From: Marisediminitalea alba
Lineage (GTDB): Bacteria; Pseudomonadota; Gammaproteobacteria; Enterobacterales; Alteromonadaceae
DNA: 45,688 bases
Assembly: GCF_002993365.1 (NCBI RefSeq)
Contig: NZ_PVNP01000160.1
Location: 1 to 45,688 of the forward strand
Reading direction: 5' to 3'
Below are positions 1 to 8,997 of this stretch, piece by piece. The translations under genes were made by a program, and so were the position numbers. How positions within the stretch are numbered: the first letter of the stretch is position 1; each line of letters starts with the position of its first letter. Under the pieces are notes generated by a model that was not told where the DNA came from, ran no database searches, and worked only from the letters and a program-made list of their open reading frames with translations.

Positions 1-2
1 AA

Positions 3-737
3 ATGAACGATCTACTCATCCAACAATTACAGCAACTGCGCATGACAGGGATTGCGGATATGTTAAAACAGCAACGCGCTCAACCCAACACCTACTGTGA
101 ATTAGCCTTCGAGGAACGGTTGTCCCTGCTGGTTGACCATGAAATGAACCAAAGACGGACAAACCGCATCAACCGACTTCGTAAACAGGCACGACTCAGG
201 TTAAATGCAACACCGGAAGAACTGTCATACGACAATGGCCGCGGATTACAAAAGCCAAGAATGGCCGATTTATTAAATGGCGGATATCTTAGTCATCATC
301 AGAATATCATTGTTACCGGAGCCACAGGTGGCGGTAAAACCTATGTAGCTTGTGCGCTTGGTGAACAAGCGTGTCGCCAGGGAATACGTGTTGGTTACTG
401 GCGATTACCACGATTAAACGAGCACTTACACATCGGCCACGCTGATGGCAGTTACACCAAGCAGCTAGCAACGATAGCGAAACAACAGCTACTGATCCTG
501 GATGACTGGGGACTGGAAAAACTCACCGTCAAACAGGCAACAGACTTACTGGAGGTGGTAGAAGACAGGCACGGCGTAAGTAGCACCATCATCTGTAGTC
601 AGCTACCTGTAGAGCAATGGCATTCAATGATAAGTAACGGCACGGTTGCCGATGCGCTACTAGATCGCCTCATCCACAATGCTCACCGGATAACCCTCAC
701 TGGGGAGTCAATGAGAAAGCAACAAACCATGAGGTAA
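3..737 (+). CDS. istB: IstB-type ATP-binding transposition helper (IS21 family)
   Basis: This 244-residue AAA+ ATPase is the IstB helper of IS21-type elements. It assembles on target DNA and recruits and stimulates the IstA transposase. The Walker A motif GATGGGKT lies near residues 105-112, and a Walker B-like LLILDDWG lies near 160-167. The N-terminal helical region (MNDLLIQQLQQLRMTGIADM) is typical of IstB. The length matches the family norm of about 240-260 residues, so the gene looks complete. The ATG lies at the very edge of the window, so the preceding istA and its overlap cannot be seen. It is a mobile-element gene and not part of the metal or hydrogenase functions next door. Confidence 0.93.
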   Translation: MNDLLIQQLQQLRMTGIADMLKQQRAQPNTYCELAFEERLSLLVDHEMNQRRTNRINRLRKQARLRLNATPEELSYDNGRGLQKPRMADLLNGGYLSHHQNIIVTGATGGGKTYVACALGEQACRQGIRVGYWRLPRLNEHLHIGHADGSYTKQLATIAKQQLLILDDWGLEKLTVKQATDLLEVVEDRHGVSSTIICSQLPVEQWHSMISNGTVADALLDRLIHNAHRITLTGESMRKQQTMR

Positions 738-743
738 ATACCT

Positions 744-765
744 GTGGCAGACTGCGGTCTGCCAC
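744..765 (+). terminator. Hairpin after istB
   Basis: A perfect 9-bp inverted repeat (GTGGCAGAC / GTCTGCCAC) with a four-base loop starts 6 bases after the istB stop codon. It has no T-run. It may act as a weak transcription end or as an mRNA-stabilising hairpin within the IS. Confidence 0.5.
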
Positions 766-771
766 AACTAC

Positions 772-848
772 TGATCGGGCAAGCCATAATACCAGTGATC
801 GGGTGTATCAGAATTGGGGTGATCGAGAGGCCGGAATTAGTGATCGGG
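772..848 (+). repeat. Terminal repeat array of the IS21-type element
   Basis: Four copies of TGATCGGG (one variant, TGATCGAG) start at 772, 796, 820 and 841. The spacing is 24, 24 and 21 bp, about two helical turns. Multiple repeated transposase-binding sites near the ends are characteristic of IS21-family elements. This array supports placing the element's right end just after 848. Confidence 0.8.
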
Positions 849-854
849 AAATGC

Positions 855-2849
855 CTAATACGCACTCGCTACAATCGACAACCCTAGATTTATTTCTGAT
901 ACCCATAGTCCCCATACGCCAAATGCTACAAAAGCAGGTAAAACGTTCGGGATCACGCTAAGTGCGCCAAGCTTGACTGATTTCAACGCAAACATCAGTA
1001 CAAAGGCTATCAATATCATCGCAAGTACCGTCCCTATCAGCATACTTCGAATATTATTGTGGCTTAGATGGGCGAACATGCTACTGGGGCTAGTGACGAA
1101 AAAATCAAACGATTCGACTTTGTTCAAGTGCACAGCTATTTCGTTTTCCAGACTAATCAATTGAGTAGAAGACAAGTTTTTGAATGTCACCATAATGCGC
1201 ATTGCAGTTTTATCTAAGTTTATTTGGTTGGTCACGTCTAAGCCGAACGGTAAAGACATTTCATAGAGCAATAAGTACTGCGCCGCGAGCTCTCTGTTTT
1301 TTGGAATTAAATATTCAGCAGGATCATCACCATTCATGTTGCGGTTTAGTCGCTTTAGCACGTCAGTAAATATAAATACGTGTCTTGTTTGTGGCAATGA
1401 ATACAAATACTGTGTAAATGACTCCACATCTCGTAAGTAAACGGGATCTGTAACACGAGTTTGACTCGTGAGCACGTATTCTAATGTCGTTGTGCCACTA
1501 AGGTGTTGTTCACTAATATCCACGGCTTGTCGGAAAGAAACAGACTCATCAAAGTATGCAATCCAGTCATCGTTGAAATCATTTTTTTTCAAGCCATACA
1601 CAGATCCTAATAGTATCATCACAGTTAAGGCGACGATGCTTCTCGCGTTTCTATGGCACATATCTATCCACGCTTTCCATGTAATTTGAATGAGGTTGCC
1701 CCACGGCGAACAAGGAAAGAACATGAGTAATAACGGTAGTAATAAAACGCTGAATAAAAACGCCATCATGACGCCAAGCGCAACGAAATTACCGAGATCT
1801 CTAAATGGCGGAGAATCGCTTGCATTGAGACTTAAGAAACCAATTATGGTCGTCAAGCTGGTATAAAAGATAGCTTTTGCATTGCGGTCGACACTTTTAG
1901 CGATAGCGTCCTCATTGAGAATTCCTTCTTGACGAAATCGTAAATAGTGCGTTAACAGGTGAACACAATCTGCAATTGCCAGCGTGACTATGATAATTGG
2001 CGCAGCGGATGAGGGGCTCGTTAACGCGCCGCCTAGCCAGCCGATCAAACCGATTGAAGCTGTTTCAGACACAATTACTACGACAAGAATATGGATTGAT
2101 GCCACTGCGCTTTTAAGCGCAAACATGGCCAACAGTAAAATAAGCAGTACCATCAGCGGTAAAAGTGTCGTGGTATCTTGAACGTATAATTCGTTGAACG
2201 TCGCATTTGCCATCACCTCGCCTAAGAGGTAAACATCGAGTTGAGGGTATTCACGACGCAATTCCTCACTCAATGCATAGGCATATTGCACCGCATTATG
2301 CTCTGCACTAGCCGGTTTACCGCGAACATTGACCAAAACATTTACGGCTGTTACCGAGGCTTCATTATTGAGTAACCGCCCCATTAGTCCAGGCTCACTC
2401 AACGCAGCCTCCTTTGCCTACGCAAGTCTTTCAAACGATAAATTATCAATGTCGGGGAGTAGATCTTCAACCATAAGATCGTCGCCAACAGACCATGAAT
2501 ATTGATAGTTAGTCAGTGAATCAACACGATAGGAATGCGGGATCTGCCAGGCTCGCTCGGTTAGTTGATGAATGGCCGTAAAAACTTCTTCCGTAAAGAC
2601 ATCCCGCGATGCGAGAACCAGTAAAAACATGATATTGTCGCTACTGCCGAAAACGTCTTGGATTTCGTCAAACTTCATGCGCTGCGGATCGTTGATTTCA
2701 AAAAACTCACGATAGTCCGCATTAAAAACCACATGGTTGATACCCATGCTTAGTCCGCCTATCAAAATGAGTAAGGCAAACAGGGCAATGAGCCGATACC
2801 GCGAGAGTATCGACACCCACAAATCACAAAATTTTTCTGAACGAATCAA
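855..2849 (-). pseudogene. MMPL/RND-superfamily exporter, in-frame amber and 3' truncation
   Basis: Two reading-frame pieces in the same frame form one RND/MMPL-type transporter. Residues 1-143 (2849-2418) hold the first transmembrane helix and the start of the periplasmic domain. The remainder (2402-855) carries the transmembrane bundles and the second periplasmic domain. They are separated only by a TAG codon at 2418-2420 and five sense codons. The 3' end stops after the residues GLSIVASAY, inside a transmembrane segment that normally continues for roughly another hundred residues, exactly where the IS21 element begins. The start is TTG at 2849 with AAGGTG eight bases upstream. The substrate is unknown. 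Its position after gdhA, at the end of the copper cluster, suggests it was the last gene of that unit. It is most likely non-functional. Reinitiation after the amber codon is possible but would still give a truncated product. Confidence 0.85.
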
Positions 2850-2860
2850 AAGGCGCTCAC

Positions 2861-2876
2861 CTTATACGGGTATAAG
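2861..2876. promoter_or_regulatory. 16-bp palindrome upstream of the MMPL gene
   Basis: CTTATAC-GG-GTATAAG is a perfect inverted repeat with 7-bp arms, ending 12 bases before the TTG start of the exporter gene. Its 3' arm overlaps the likely ribosome binding site (AAGGTG, minus strand). It could be a repressor operator or a small mRNA hairpin covering the ribosome binding site. No terminator-like hairpin with a T-run is visible between gdhA and this gene. Confidence 0.4.
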
Positions 2877-2931
2877 CCCAACACAATTATGCAGAAAAAC
2901 GACCGCATACGGAAACGAGTCACTCAGTGCC

Positions 2932-4290
2932 CTATCCTATTCCATACGCAAGCATCGCATCGGCGACTTTTACAAATCCAGCGATGTTGGCCCCCTTCAC
3001 ATAGTTGATGCCACCGTCTTCTTTTCCATATTCAACACATTGGCGATGAATATGCGCCATGATCTGTTGAAGTCGTGAATCAACTTCCTCTCTTGTCCAA
3101 GGAAGCCGAAGTGAGTTTTGTGTTTGCTCTAGCCCAGAAACGGCAACGCCTCCAGCATTTGCCGCTTTTGCAGGTGCAAACAGTACACTTTTAGCCTGAA
3201 AGTATTTGACCGCCTCAAGGGTACAAGGCATGTTTGCGCCTTCTGCGATCAACTGTATACCGTTATCAACAAGGAGTTTAGCATCCTCAAGTTCGAGTTC
3301 ATTTTGTGTTGCACAAGGAAAGGCCAAATCAGCCTTTATAAGCCAAGGCCTTTTGCCCTGATGATAAATGGCGTGTGGGTAGTTTTCCGTGTATTCGCTC
3401 AAGCGTTGCCGTTTGACAAATTTAAGCGTTTTTAGAAATGCTAATTTTTGATGGTCAAATCCATCAGGATCGTAAATGAAACCACTTGAGTCAGACAGTG
3501 TCATGACCTGGGCACCTTCATTAATCAATTTTTCTGCGCAAAAAATCGCAACATTGCCGGCGCCCGAAATTAAGGCTGTTTTTCCTGCTAATGTCTCGTT
3601 ACGCATATTCAGCATGTGCTGAGTAAAATAAACAACACCATAGCCTGTCGCCTCCGTTCGAATAAGACTTCCACCATAAGAAAGTCCTTTGCCTGTTAGC
3701 GTACCCACGAATCTGTTTTTTAGTCTTTTGTATTGACCAAACAGATAACTAATTTCTCTTCCACCCACCCCAATATCGCCGGCTGGAATGTCAGTATCTT
3801 CCCCAATATGCTTAGAAAGTTCGATCATCAATGACTGACAAAATCGCATGATTTCGCGATCACTCTTTCCTTTCGGATCGAAATCACTTCCCCCTTTACC
3901 ACCTCCCATCGGAAGTCCAGTCAATGCATTTTTATAGACTTGCTCAAACGCTAAAAATTTAAGAACACTTTGCGTAACATTGGGATGAAAGCGCAAGCCT
4001 CCTTTATAGGGTCCAATAGCATTGTTAAATTGGACTCGCCATGCTCTATTGCAGTGAATATGGCCGTTATCGTCCTCCCAACATACTCTAAAAATGACAA
4101 TACGGTCTGGCTCTGTCATTCTTTCTAATACATGCCCATCATCATATTTGGCATTGGCCATAACATAGGGCATTACTGCCCCTGTGAACTCTTGCACAGC
4201 TTGATGGAATTCATGTTCAGCTGGGTTTCTTGCAATTATTGCCGAATTAAATGAATTAATTCTGTCCATTTCATTCTTACTATGATCCAC
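2932..4290 (-). CDS. gdhA: NADP-type glutamate dehydrogenase
   Basis: This 452-residue hexameric-type glutamate dehydrogenase interconverts 2-oxoglutarate plus ammonium and glutamate using NADP(H) in the cytoplasm. The active-site stretch GPYKGGLRFHPNV and the lysine-containing PMGGGKGGSDFDPKGKSD are present. The NAD(P)-binding domain has the motif SGAGNVAIF, and the C-terminal region contains EGANMPCT. The length matches the E. coli GdhA type (447). The start is GTG at 4290 with AGGAT about nine bases upstream. An internal ATG seven codons later is less well placed. It lies 71 bases after an HMA-fold protein and upstream of the broken exporter, on the same strand as the copper ATPase genes. 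A housekeeping anabolic enzyme is unexpected here and was probably carried in with the island, or gives a second NADP(H)-linked copy. Confidence 0.93.
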   Translation of the reverse strand: MDHSKNEMDRINSFNSAIIARNPAEHEFHQAVQEFTGAVMPYVMANAKYDDGHVLERMTEPDRIVIFRVCWEDDNGHIHCNRAWRVQFNNAIGPYKGGLRFHPNVTQSVLKFLAFEQVYKNALTGLPMGGGKGGSDFDPKGKSDREIMRFCQSLMIELSKHIGEDTDIPAGDIGVGGREISYLFGQYKRLKNRFVGTLTGKGLSYGGSLIRTEATGYGVVYFTQHMLNMRNETLAGKTALISGAGNVAIFCAEKLINEGAQVMTLSDSSGFIYDPDGFDHQKLAFLKTLKFVKRQRLSEYTENYPHAIYHQGKRPWLIKADLAFPCATQNELELEDAKLLVDNGIQLIAEGANMPCTLEAVKYFQAKSVLFAPAKAANAGGVAVSGLEQTQNSLRLPWTREEVDSRLQQIMAHIHRQCVEYGKEDGGINYVKGANIAGFVKVADAMLAYGIG

Positions 4291-4361
4291 AGTGCTAATA
4301 TCCTGTTTTAATTAGTGCTGATTGGTGAAGTCCAACATAAAGTTGCTCGATTCGCGCTACG

Positions 4362-4733
4362 CTATTTCTTTCTATTGCTTTGCCCGGGTGGGACACGATG
4401 GCAGCTCCAGGGTTTATGTTTCGCATTTTCACGAATGTTTTCGTCAACGAATTGGTAGTAGCCTTCTTTCATCTTTGTCCAAAAATCATCAGAAATGTCT
4501 GCACCGTGTGCACGAATGATTGTCTCAATGCCATCTAAATTGCAGTGGGTCGCGTCATAGCCGATATGCAAAGTGTTTTTGGCTTCTTCAAATGAAACGG
4601 CATCAATACCAAAGGTCCCATCAATTTCAGCAACAATTGCTAATAAATTACCGTCGGTAATGCCGGTTAACTTCAAATGCCGTACCACTAAATTAGCCTC
4701 AGAAACGCCCACTCTGTGATCTAAATCGCTCAT
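4362..4733 (-). CDS. HMA-fold protein lacking the CxxC metal motif
   Basis: A 123-residue cytoplasmic protein with no signal peptide. Residues about 15-75 have the alternating strand/helix pattern of a heavy-metal-associated (ferredoxin-like) domain, with the line AVSFEEAKNTLHIGYD resembling the central strands. The loop that normally carries CxxC reads LTGITDGN, so classical Cu(I) or Zn(II) binding there is unlikely. The C-terminal 45 residues are charged and contain single Cys and His residues. The start ATG at 4733 has a good AGGAG eight bases upstream. It sits in the copA-led gene run between an exported protein and gdhA. Function is unknown; a structural or regulatory HMA-like role is inference. 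Confidence 0.6.
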   Translation of the reverse strand: MSDLDHRVGVSEANLVVRHLKLTGITDGNLLAIVAEIDGTFGIDAVSFEEAKNTLHIGYDATHCNLDGIETIIRAHGADISDDFWTKMKEGYYQFVDENIRENAKHKPWSCHRVPPGQSNRKK

Positions 4734-4782
4734 ACTTTTCTCCTATAAATTAATTACCTACACAGTTATGTCAGTCACGTCA

Positions 4783-5235
4783 CTAATTACTTAAAACGCT
4801 ATTGGCATTAACCATTTGCTGCATTAACGATTGTAAAACTGTCATTCTTTGTTCTATTAACAACAAATGTTCATCTATCGAGTTCCCCATCACAACAATG
4901 TCGCTTGCTGATATGCCGCTTTCGATAAGAACAAGACTTCTTTGCAGGCCTTTTCTATATGTCTCTTTTAATAGTATCTTTTGTTCAGTATTAGATTCAC
5001 TTTGGATCCTCTTCTCAATACTCGTTAAGTAGGTATCCATCATCTTCATATGCTCAACAATCAACGTTTGCCTCTCAGAAACGTCATTGATCCGTTGGAT
5101 GCGTTGCATTAATGCATCCATGACGCGCTCGTTACTGCGTAACATCTCATCGGCACTCATGGATGTCTGAGCACTCGTAAAGGTAGCGGATAAAACGCCT
5201 GCGACAAACAATATTGAAACTAATGCTTTCTTCAT
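4783..5235 (-). CDS. Small exported helical protein of unknown function
   Basis: A 150-residue protein starting MKKALVSILFVAGVL, with a clear Sec signal peptide and probable cleavage after TSAQ. The mature part is highly helical and rich in Met, Gln and Glu. It may form a coiled coil of the kind seen in periplasmic metal-stress proteins such as the CpxP/Spy group, but no family signature is certain. An upstream in-frame extension to 5442 overlaps the next gene and adds a non-signal-like N-terminus, so the ATG at 5235 is preferred. The gap to the preceding gene is 10 bp, indicating cotranscription with the copper ATPase genes. Confidence 0.65.
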   Translation of the reverse strand: MKKALVSILFVAGVLSATFTSAQTSMSADEMLRSNERVMDALMQRIQRINDVSERQTLIVEHMKMMDTYLTSIEKRIQSESNTEQKILLKETYRKGLQRSLVLIESGISASDIVVMGNSIDEHLLLIEQRMTVLQSLMQQMVNANSVLSN

Positions 5236-5245
5236 TTTGTAATCC

Positions 5246-5899
5246 TTACACGGGGCTTGAAACGTTTGAATTGAGAAATCGTGGGAACCAACCTGGCGTG
5301 GCTTGCTTATATTGCCTATAGGTATCACCAAACTCAGTTTCGGCGTGCTGCTCTTCGCGTTTGGCCAGTCGAACATAGACAACAATGAGAATGGGAAACA
5401 TGAGCAAAGTGGGTAGTGTTGGCCATTGCAGTAAAAAGCCAAACATGATCACAATGAAGGCAACATATTGGGGATGCCGACAACGTGCGTACCAACCGCT
5501 GGTCGCTAAACTGCTCGTTTTTTGCGCGTGATGCAGGACATTCCACGAAGCAGATAAAACAAAGAATCCTAAAACGATGAGAACATTACTCAAGATGTGC
5601 AGTACATCCCAATGCGCATCGCCAGATAACCCCAACAGTGTATGCCACAAGTGACCATTTTCGTGACTTAAAAAATCTACGCCTGGGTAACTTTCGGCTA
5701 ACCAACCGGACAAAAAATAGATGGTAAGCGGGAAACCATACATTTCAGTAAATAACGCCACGATAAAAGCGGAAAATACGCCTAAGCTTCGCCAGTCTGT
5801 TTTTGACTTCGGCTTGACGAAACTAAACGCAAAAAAGATAAATATTGCGGAGTTAATGATGACTAACGTCCAAAGCCCATAATCTGATTCACCGTGCAT
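5246..5899 (-). CDS. Isoprenylcysteine-carboxylmethyltransferase-like membrane protein
   Basis: A 217-residue polytopic membrane protein of the ICMT/phospholipid methyltransferase-like group. The C-terminal signature is visible: RHPQY (residues about 147-151), followed by a hydrophobic helix pair and then REEQHAETEFGDTYRQYK, which is the conserved SAM-cofactor region. Several transmembrane helices precede it. Bacterial relatives commonly sit beside heavy-metal ATPases, cupredoxins and DUF2933 proteins, exactly as here, but their substrate is not established. The start ATG at 5899 overlaps the end of the DUF2933 gene (5889) by 11 bp, so translation is probably coupled. Confidence 0.8.
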   Translation of the reverse strand: MHGESDYGLWTLVIINSAIFIFFAFSFVKPKSKTDWRSLGVFSAFIVALFTEMYGFPLTIYFLSGWLAESYPGVDFLSHENGHLWHTLLGLSGDAHWDVLHILSNVLIVLGFFVLSASWNVLHHAQKTSSLATSGWYARCRHPQYVAFIVIMFGFLLQWPTLPTLLMFPILIVVYVRLAKREEQHAETEFGDTYRQYKQATPGWFPRFLNSNVSSPV

Positions 5900-6212
5900 T
5901 GTCGCTCTCCGTTTTACGTCTTTCCTTGCGTGCCTGCTCTAACCCTTCGATATAACCTTGTCTGTATTGATCATTGTCTTCGGTTTGCTCTTTAAATGTT
6001 TGCTCGTCGTTAGTATGTGTCTCATGCCCTTTACCATGACTTCCGTGCATAAAGATATGCATCACTGGGCATAGCAGCAGGATCAAGTAAGGTAGATAAG
6101 GGAAAACATGTTCACCATGCTCGACAAACAAGAAATAGCTTGCCGCCGCTATAAGTCCGATGGCGGACCAACCACTGGGGGTGCGCCAAAAAGGTAATTT
6201 TTGTTTATTCAC
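5889..6212 (-). CDS. DUF2933-type small membrane protein
   Basis: A 107-residue protein with two predicted transmembrane helices (about 14-29 and 37-53). The sequence YLPYLILLLCPVMHIFMHG at its core is the DUF2933 hallmark, with Cys and His residues followed by a His-rich tail (HGSHGKGHETH). The C-terminus is highly charged. Members of this family are regularly encoded next to copper or mercury resistance genes. Metal binding through the Cys/Met/His cluster is plausible but unproven. It is embedded between the cupredoxin-like gene and the ICMT-like gene on the same strand. Confidence 0.82.
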   Translation of the reverse strand: MNKQKLPFWRTPSGWSAIGLIAAASYFLFVEHGEHVFPYLPYLILLLCPVMHIFMHGSHGKGHETHTNDEQTFKEQTEDNDQYRQGYIEGLEQARKERRKTESDNAR

Positions 6213-6258
6213 AATACACCTCGCTTTTGTGTCGTTTAAGTTTTCAGAAAACGGTAAG

Positions 6259-6612
6259 TCACTTGATCACCAAAGTGCCACGGTACATTTGCATCTGACA
6301 ATGAAACGGATAGCGACCTGCCTTTTGGGGGGGAATAGTGACCATCACACGCTTGTTAAGCACTAATGTTTCACTGATCTCCAACTCGGGTATTAGTAGT
6401 GTTTCCGCACAGGGGGTCGCATCTTCTCTATAGAACATCAGTTGTACAGACTCATTCGCGGGCACTGTGATATTGGCAGGTTGATATACGCCATCTTTCA
6501 CGCGGACTTCGATGCTGCCGTCTCGTACTTCAGTTGACTTTGTTTGGTAAAGCCAAAACCACCAAACAATAAGCCCAATCACGACTAACCCTATCAAATT
6601 AATCCACATCAT
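6259..6612 (-). CDS. Membrane-anchored cupredoxin-like protein
   Basis: A 117-residue protein with one N-terminal transmembrane anchor (residues about 4-23) and a periplasmic cupredoxin fold. The typical features are VKDGVYQPANITVPANESVQL, read as two adjacent strands, and a C-terminal ligand loop ending FHCQMQMYRGTLVIK. The loop supplies Cys, His and Met candidates for a copper site, and a second Cys lies in EDATPCAE. It probably binds copper at the outer face of the inner membrane and works with the adjacent P-type ATPase. The gap to copA is 12 bp, so the two are cotranscribed. Confidence 0.82.
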   Translation of the reverse strand: MMWINLIGLVVIGLIVWWFWLYQTKSTEVRDGSIEVRVKDGVYQPANITVPANESVQLMFYREDATPCAETLLIPELEISETLVLNKRVMVTIPPQKAGRYPFHCQMQMYRGTLVIK

Positions 6613-6624
6613 CTTTAGGTTCTC

Positions 6625-8973
6625 CTAGTGCTCTTTAGCTTTGAATAAACGTAATCGATTCGCGTTGGTCACTACCGTTAACGACGAGAATGCCATCGCT
6701 GCACCGGCAATTACTGGGCTAAGTAGTAAGCCTAAAAATGGATAAAAAACACCTGCAGCAAATGGGATCCCCGCGACGTTATAGATAAATGCTCCGAAGA
6801 GATTCTGCTTTATGTTTCTCAGCGTTGCCTTACTCACTGCAATCGCATCCGCTAACCCATGTAAGGAGCCTCGCATCAACGTGATATCTGCACTTTCTAT
6901 TGCGACATCAGTGCCTGTTCCGATAGCAAATCCGACGTTGGCATGGGCTAAGGCGGGCGCATCATTGATCCCATCGCCGGTCATTCCGACGATTTCACCC
7001 TCACGTTGAAGTTCGAGCACTTTGTTTGCTTTATCTTCTGGCATCACTTCAGCAACGTAATCAACAATCCCCGCCTTTCGAGCAACGGCTTTTGCAGTCA
7101 TATGATTGTCCCCCGTCAACATCACCACACGTATTCCGTTGTGCTGTAGGCGGTTAATCGCATCTATTGAGTCTGATTTTATTGGATCGGCAACAGCAAT
7201 GACGGCAACTAATTTTGAATCAATCGCGAAATACATTGGGGTTTTAGCCTCTGCGGCCAGCCTCTGCGCTTTATCAACGTAATGATGAAGTTCTATTGAT
7301 TTTTCTTTCATCAATTTTTCATTGCCAAATAGCAAACGCTGAGAATTCAGTGTTGCCGCTACGCCCTTCCCTGCAATGGACTCAAAATCAGTCACCGAGT
7401 GGATCGGCACACCTTGCTCTTTCGCTGATTCAACGATCGCCATTGCGAGTGGGTGTTCGGAACCCGACTCCAGGCTTGCAGCTAACGAAAGCACGTCATC
7501 TTGATTGTGAGCTGACGCAATAACAACGTCGGTAACTTTAGGCGCCCCCTCTGTTATGGTGCCGGTCTTATCTAATACCATTGTGGTAATTTTCGAAGCA
7601 GATTGCAGCGCTTCACCGTTGCGGATAAGTACGCCTGCTTCAGCCGCCTTGCCAACCCCCACCATGACCGACATCGGCGTGGCTAAACCTAATGCGCAAG
7701 GACATGCAATAATCAGTACCGTGGTTGCTGACACGATTGCGAAGGCAACCTCGGGAGCCGGACCAAAATTGAGCCACGCTAGTGCGCTCATTACGGCAAT
7801 GATCATAACAACCGGCACGAAATAGGCAGAAATAACATCTGCCAATCGACCAATAGGTGGTTTTGAATTTTGTGCACGTTTTACCATGTTGATGATCTGA
7901 GCTAGCGCGGTGTCTTTTCCCACGCGTTCTGCCCGAAAGACGATAGAGCCTGATTTGTTGATGGTACCGGCCACAACCTCATCGTCTTTTCGCTTCTCAA
8001 TTGGCATAGGCTCACCCGTTAGCATTGATTCATCAATACTGGTTTGGCCCTCGACGACTACACCATCTACAGAAATGCGTTCTCCGGGTCGAACCCGGAT
8101 AAGATCATTGAGCAAAACATCTTCAATAGGAATATCAATATCATCGCCATCTCGAATGACACGTGCAGTCTTGGCTTGCAAGCCTATCAGCCTTTTAATG
8201 GCCTCTGAGGTTTTACCACGTGCTTTGATCTCAAGGGCCAGGCCCAAATTAATTAGGCCGATGATCATGGCGGTTGCCTCAAAATAAACATGTCGTGCCA
8301 TTTCAGGGACATACCCCGGAAAGAACACAACTGTCATCGAGTACAACCAGGCGGTTCCTGTACCCAAGGCTATCAAAGTATCCATATTGGCCGAATGATT
8401 TTTAAACGAATTCCATGCACCCACATAAAAATGCCGACCAGAGAACACCATGACACCTAATGTCATGAGCCCAATAATCAACCATACAATTCGCTCCGTG
8501 GTCGTGTTGACGCTCATTTCCCCGGTTACCAAACCATAGATCATGAGCGGTACTCCAAGCGACAATGCAATGACCATATGTCGCATTAGCTTTTTATAAT
8601 AAGCCCAATCCGCTTGCTCTTTTTCTTCAATGGCAGCCTCATCAGAATCGGCATTTGCCAGCGTTGCGTTATACCCAGCTTCTTCTACCGCACCAACCAG
8701 TTCGCTTGGTGAGGCATTACCATTGATAAGCACTGTACGCTGTGCAAAATTCATTTCTGCGCCGGTGACGCCTGCGACTTGTTTTAAGGCTGTTTCAATT
8801 TTAGTGACGCAACTGGCACAACTCGCCCCTTGAATATTAAGTTGTATCTCGCCTGCTTCGGAAGACACCTGTCTGGTCTGCGTTTTAGTGTCAACCGCTT
8901 CGTTCGCAGTTGATGTTTTATCGCCGCCACTACAACACCCATGTGCTTTCGCACCGTCTGTTCTAGAATTCAT
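6625..8973 (-). CDS. copA: Cu(I)-exporting P1B-type ATPase
   Basis: A 782-residue P1B-1 ATPase that pumps Cu(I) or Ag(I) from the cytoplasm to the periplasm. From the N-terminus it has a Cys-rich tail (HGCCSGG), one HMA domain with GASCASC (the usual GMTCASC has Ala for Met), eight predicted transmembrane helices, the actuator-domain motif TGEP, the transport motif CPC, the phosphorylation site DKTGT, an SEHP nucleotide-site motif, TGDN and [10 protein letters not shown]. The copper-specific YN in helix 7 and MAFSS in helix 8 are present. Length is normal for the family. It follows the MerR-type regulator by 24 bp and precedes the cupredoxin-like gene. The MerR-type promoter at 9486-9516 probably controls it. 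Confidence 0.96.
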   Translation of the reverse strand: MNSRTDGAKAHGCCSGGDKTSTANEAVDTKTQTRQVSSEAGEIQLNIQGASCASCVTKIETALKQVAGVTGAEMNFAQRTVLINGNASPSELVGAVEEAGYNATLANADSDEAAIEEKEQADWAYYKKLMRHMVIALSLGVPLMIYGLVTGEMSVNTTTERIVWLIIGLMTLGVMVFSGRHFYVGAWNSFKNHSANMDTLIALGTGTAWLYSMTVVFFPGYVPEMARHVYFEATAMIIGLINLGLALEIKARGKTSEAIKRLIGLQAKTARVIRDGDDIDIPIEDVLLNDLIRVRPGERISVDGVVVEGQTSIDESMLTGEPMPIEKRKDDEVVAGTINKSGSIVFRAERVGKDTALAQIINMVKRAQNSKPPIGRLADVISAYFVPVVMIIAVMSALAWLNFGPAPEVAFAIVSATTVLIIACPCALGLATPMSVMVGVGKAAEAGVLIRNGEALQSASKITTMVLDKTGTITEGAPKVTDVVIASAHNQDDVLSLAASLESGSEHPLAMAIVESAKEQGVPIHSVTDFESIAGKGVAATLNSQRLLFGNEKLMKEKSIELHHYVDKAQRLAAEAKTPMYFAIDSKLVAVIAVADPIKSDSIDAINRLQHNGIRVVMLTGDNHMTAKAVARKAGIVDYVAEVMPEDKANKVLELQREGEIVGMTGDGINDAPALAHANVGFAIGTGTDVAIESADITLMRGSLHGLADAIAVSKATLRNIKQNLFGAFIYNVAGIPFAAGVFYPFLGLLLSPVIAGAAMAFSSLTVVTNANRLRLFKAKEH

Positions 8974-8997
8974 AAACCACTCCCTATTTAAACCTTG

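Larger units (their letters stand above)
1..858 (+). mobile_element. IS21-family element, 3' part (istB plus terminal repeats)
   Basis: The left edge of the window is the downstream part of an IS21-family insertion sequence. It contains istB followed by a repeated terminal region. The transposase gene istA should lie just outside the window. The right boundary is placed at about 848-862 because the last TGATCGGG repeat ends at 848 and the truncated MMPL exporter gene begins at about 855-862. The element has cut off the 3' end of that exporter gene. The exact end and target duplication cannot be fixed without the other junction. Confidence 0.85.

Noticed and set aside
5246..5442. N-terminal extension of the small exported protein into the methyltransferase-like gene
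   Set aside because: It would bury the signal peptide and overlap the upstream gene by nearly 200 bases; the ATG at 5235 fits better.
7910..8287. Long plus-strand open frame opposite the copper ATPase gene
   Set aside because: It is a shadow of the copA coding frame: low-complexity Ser/Arg-rich translation, no ribosome site and no recognisable family.
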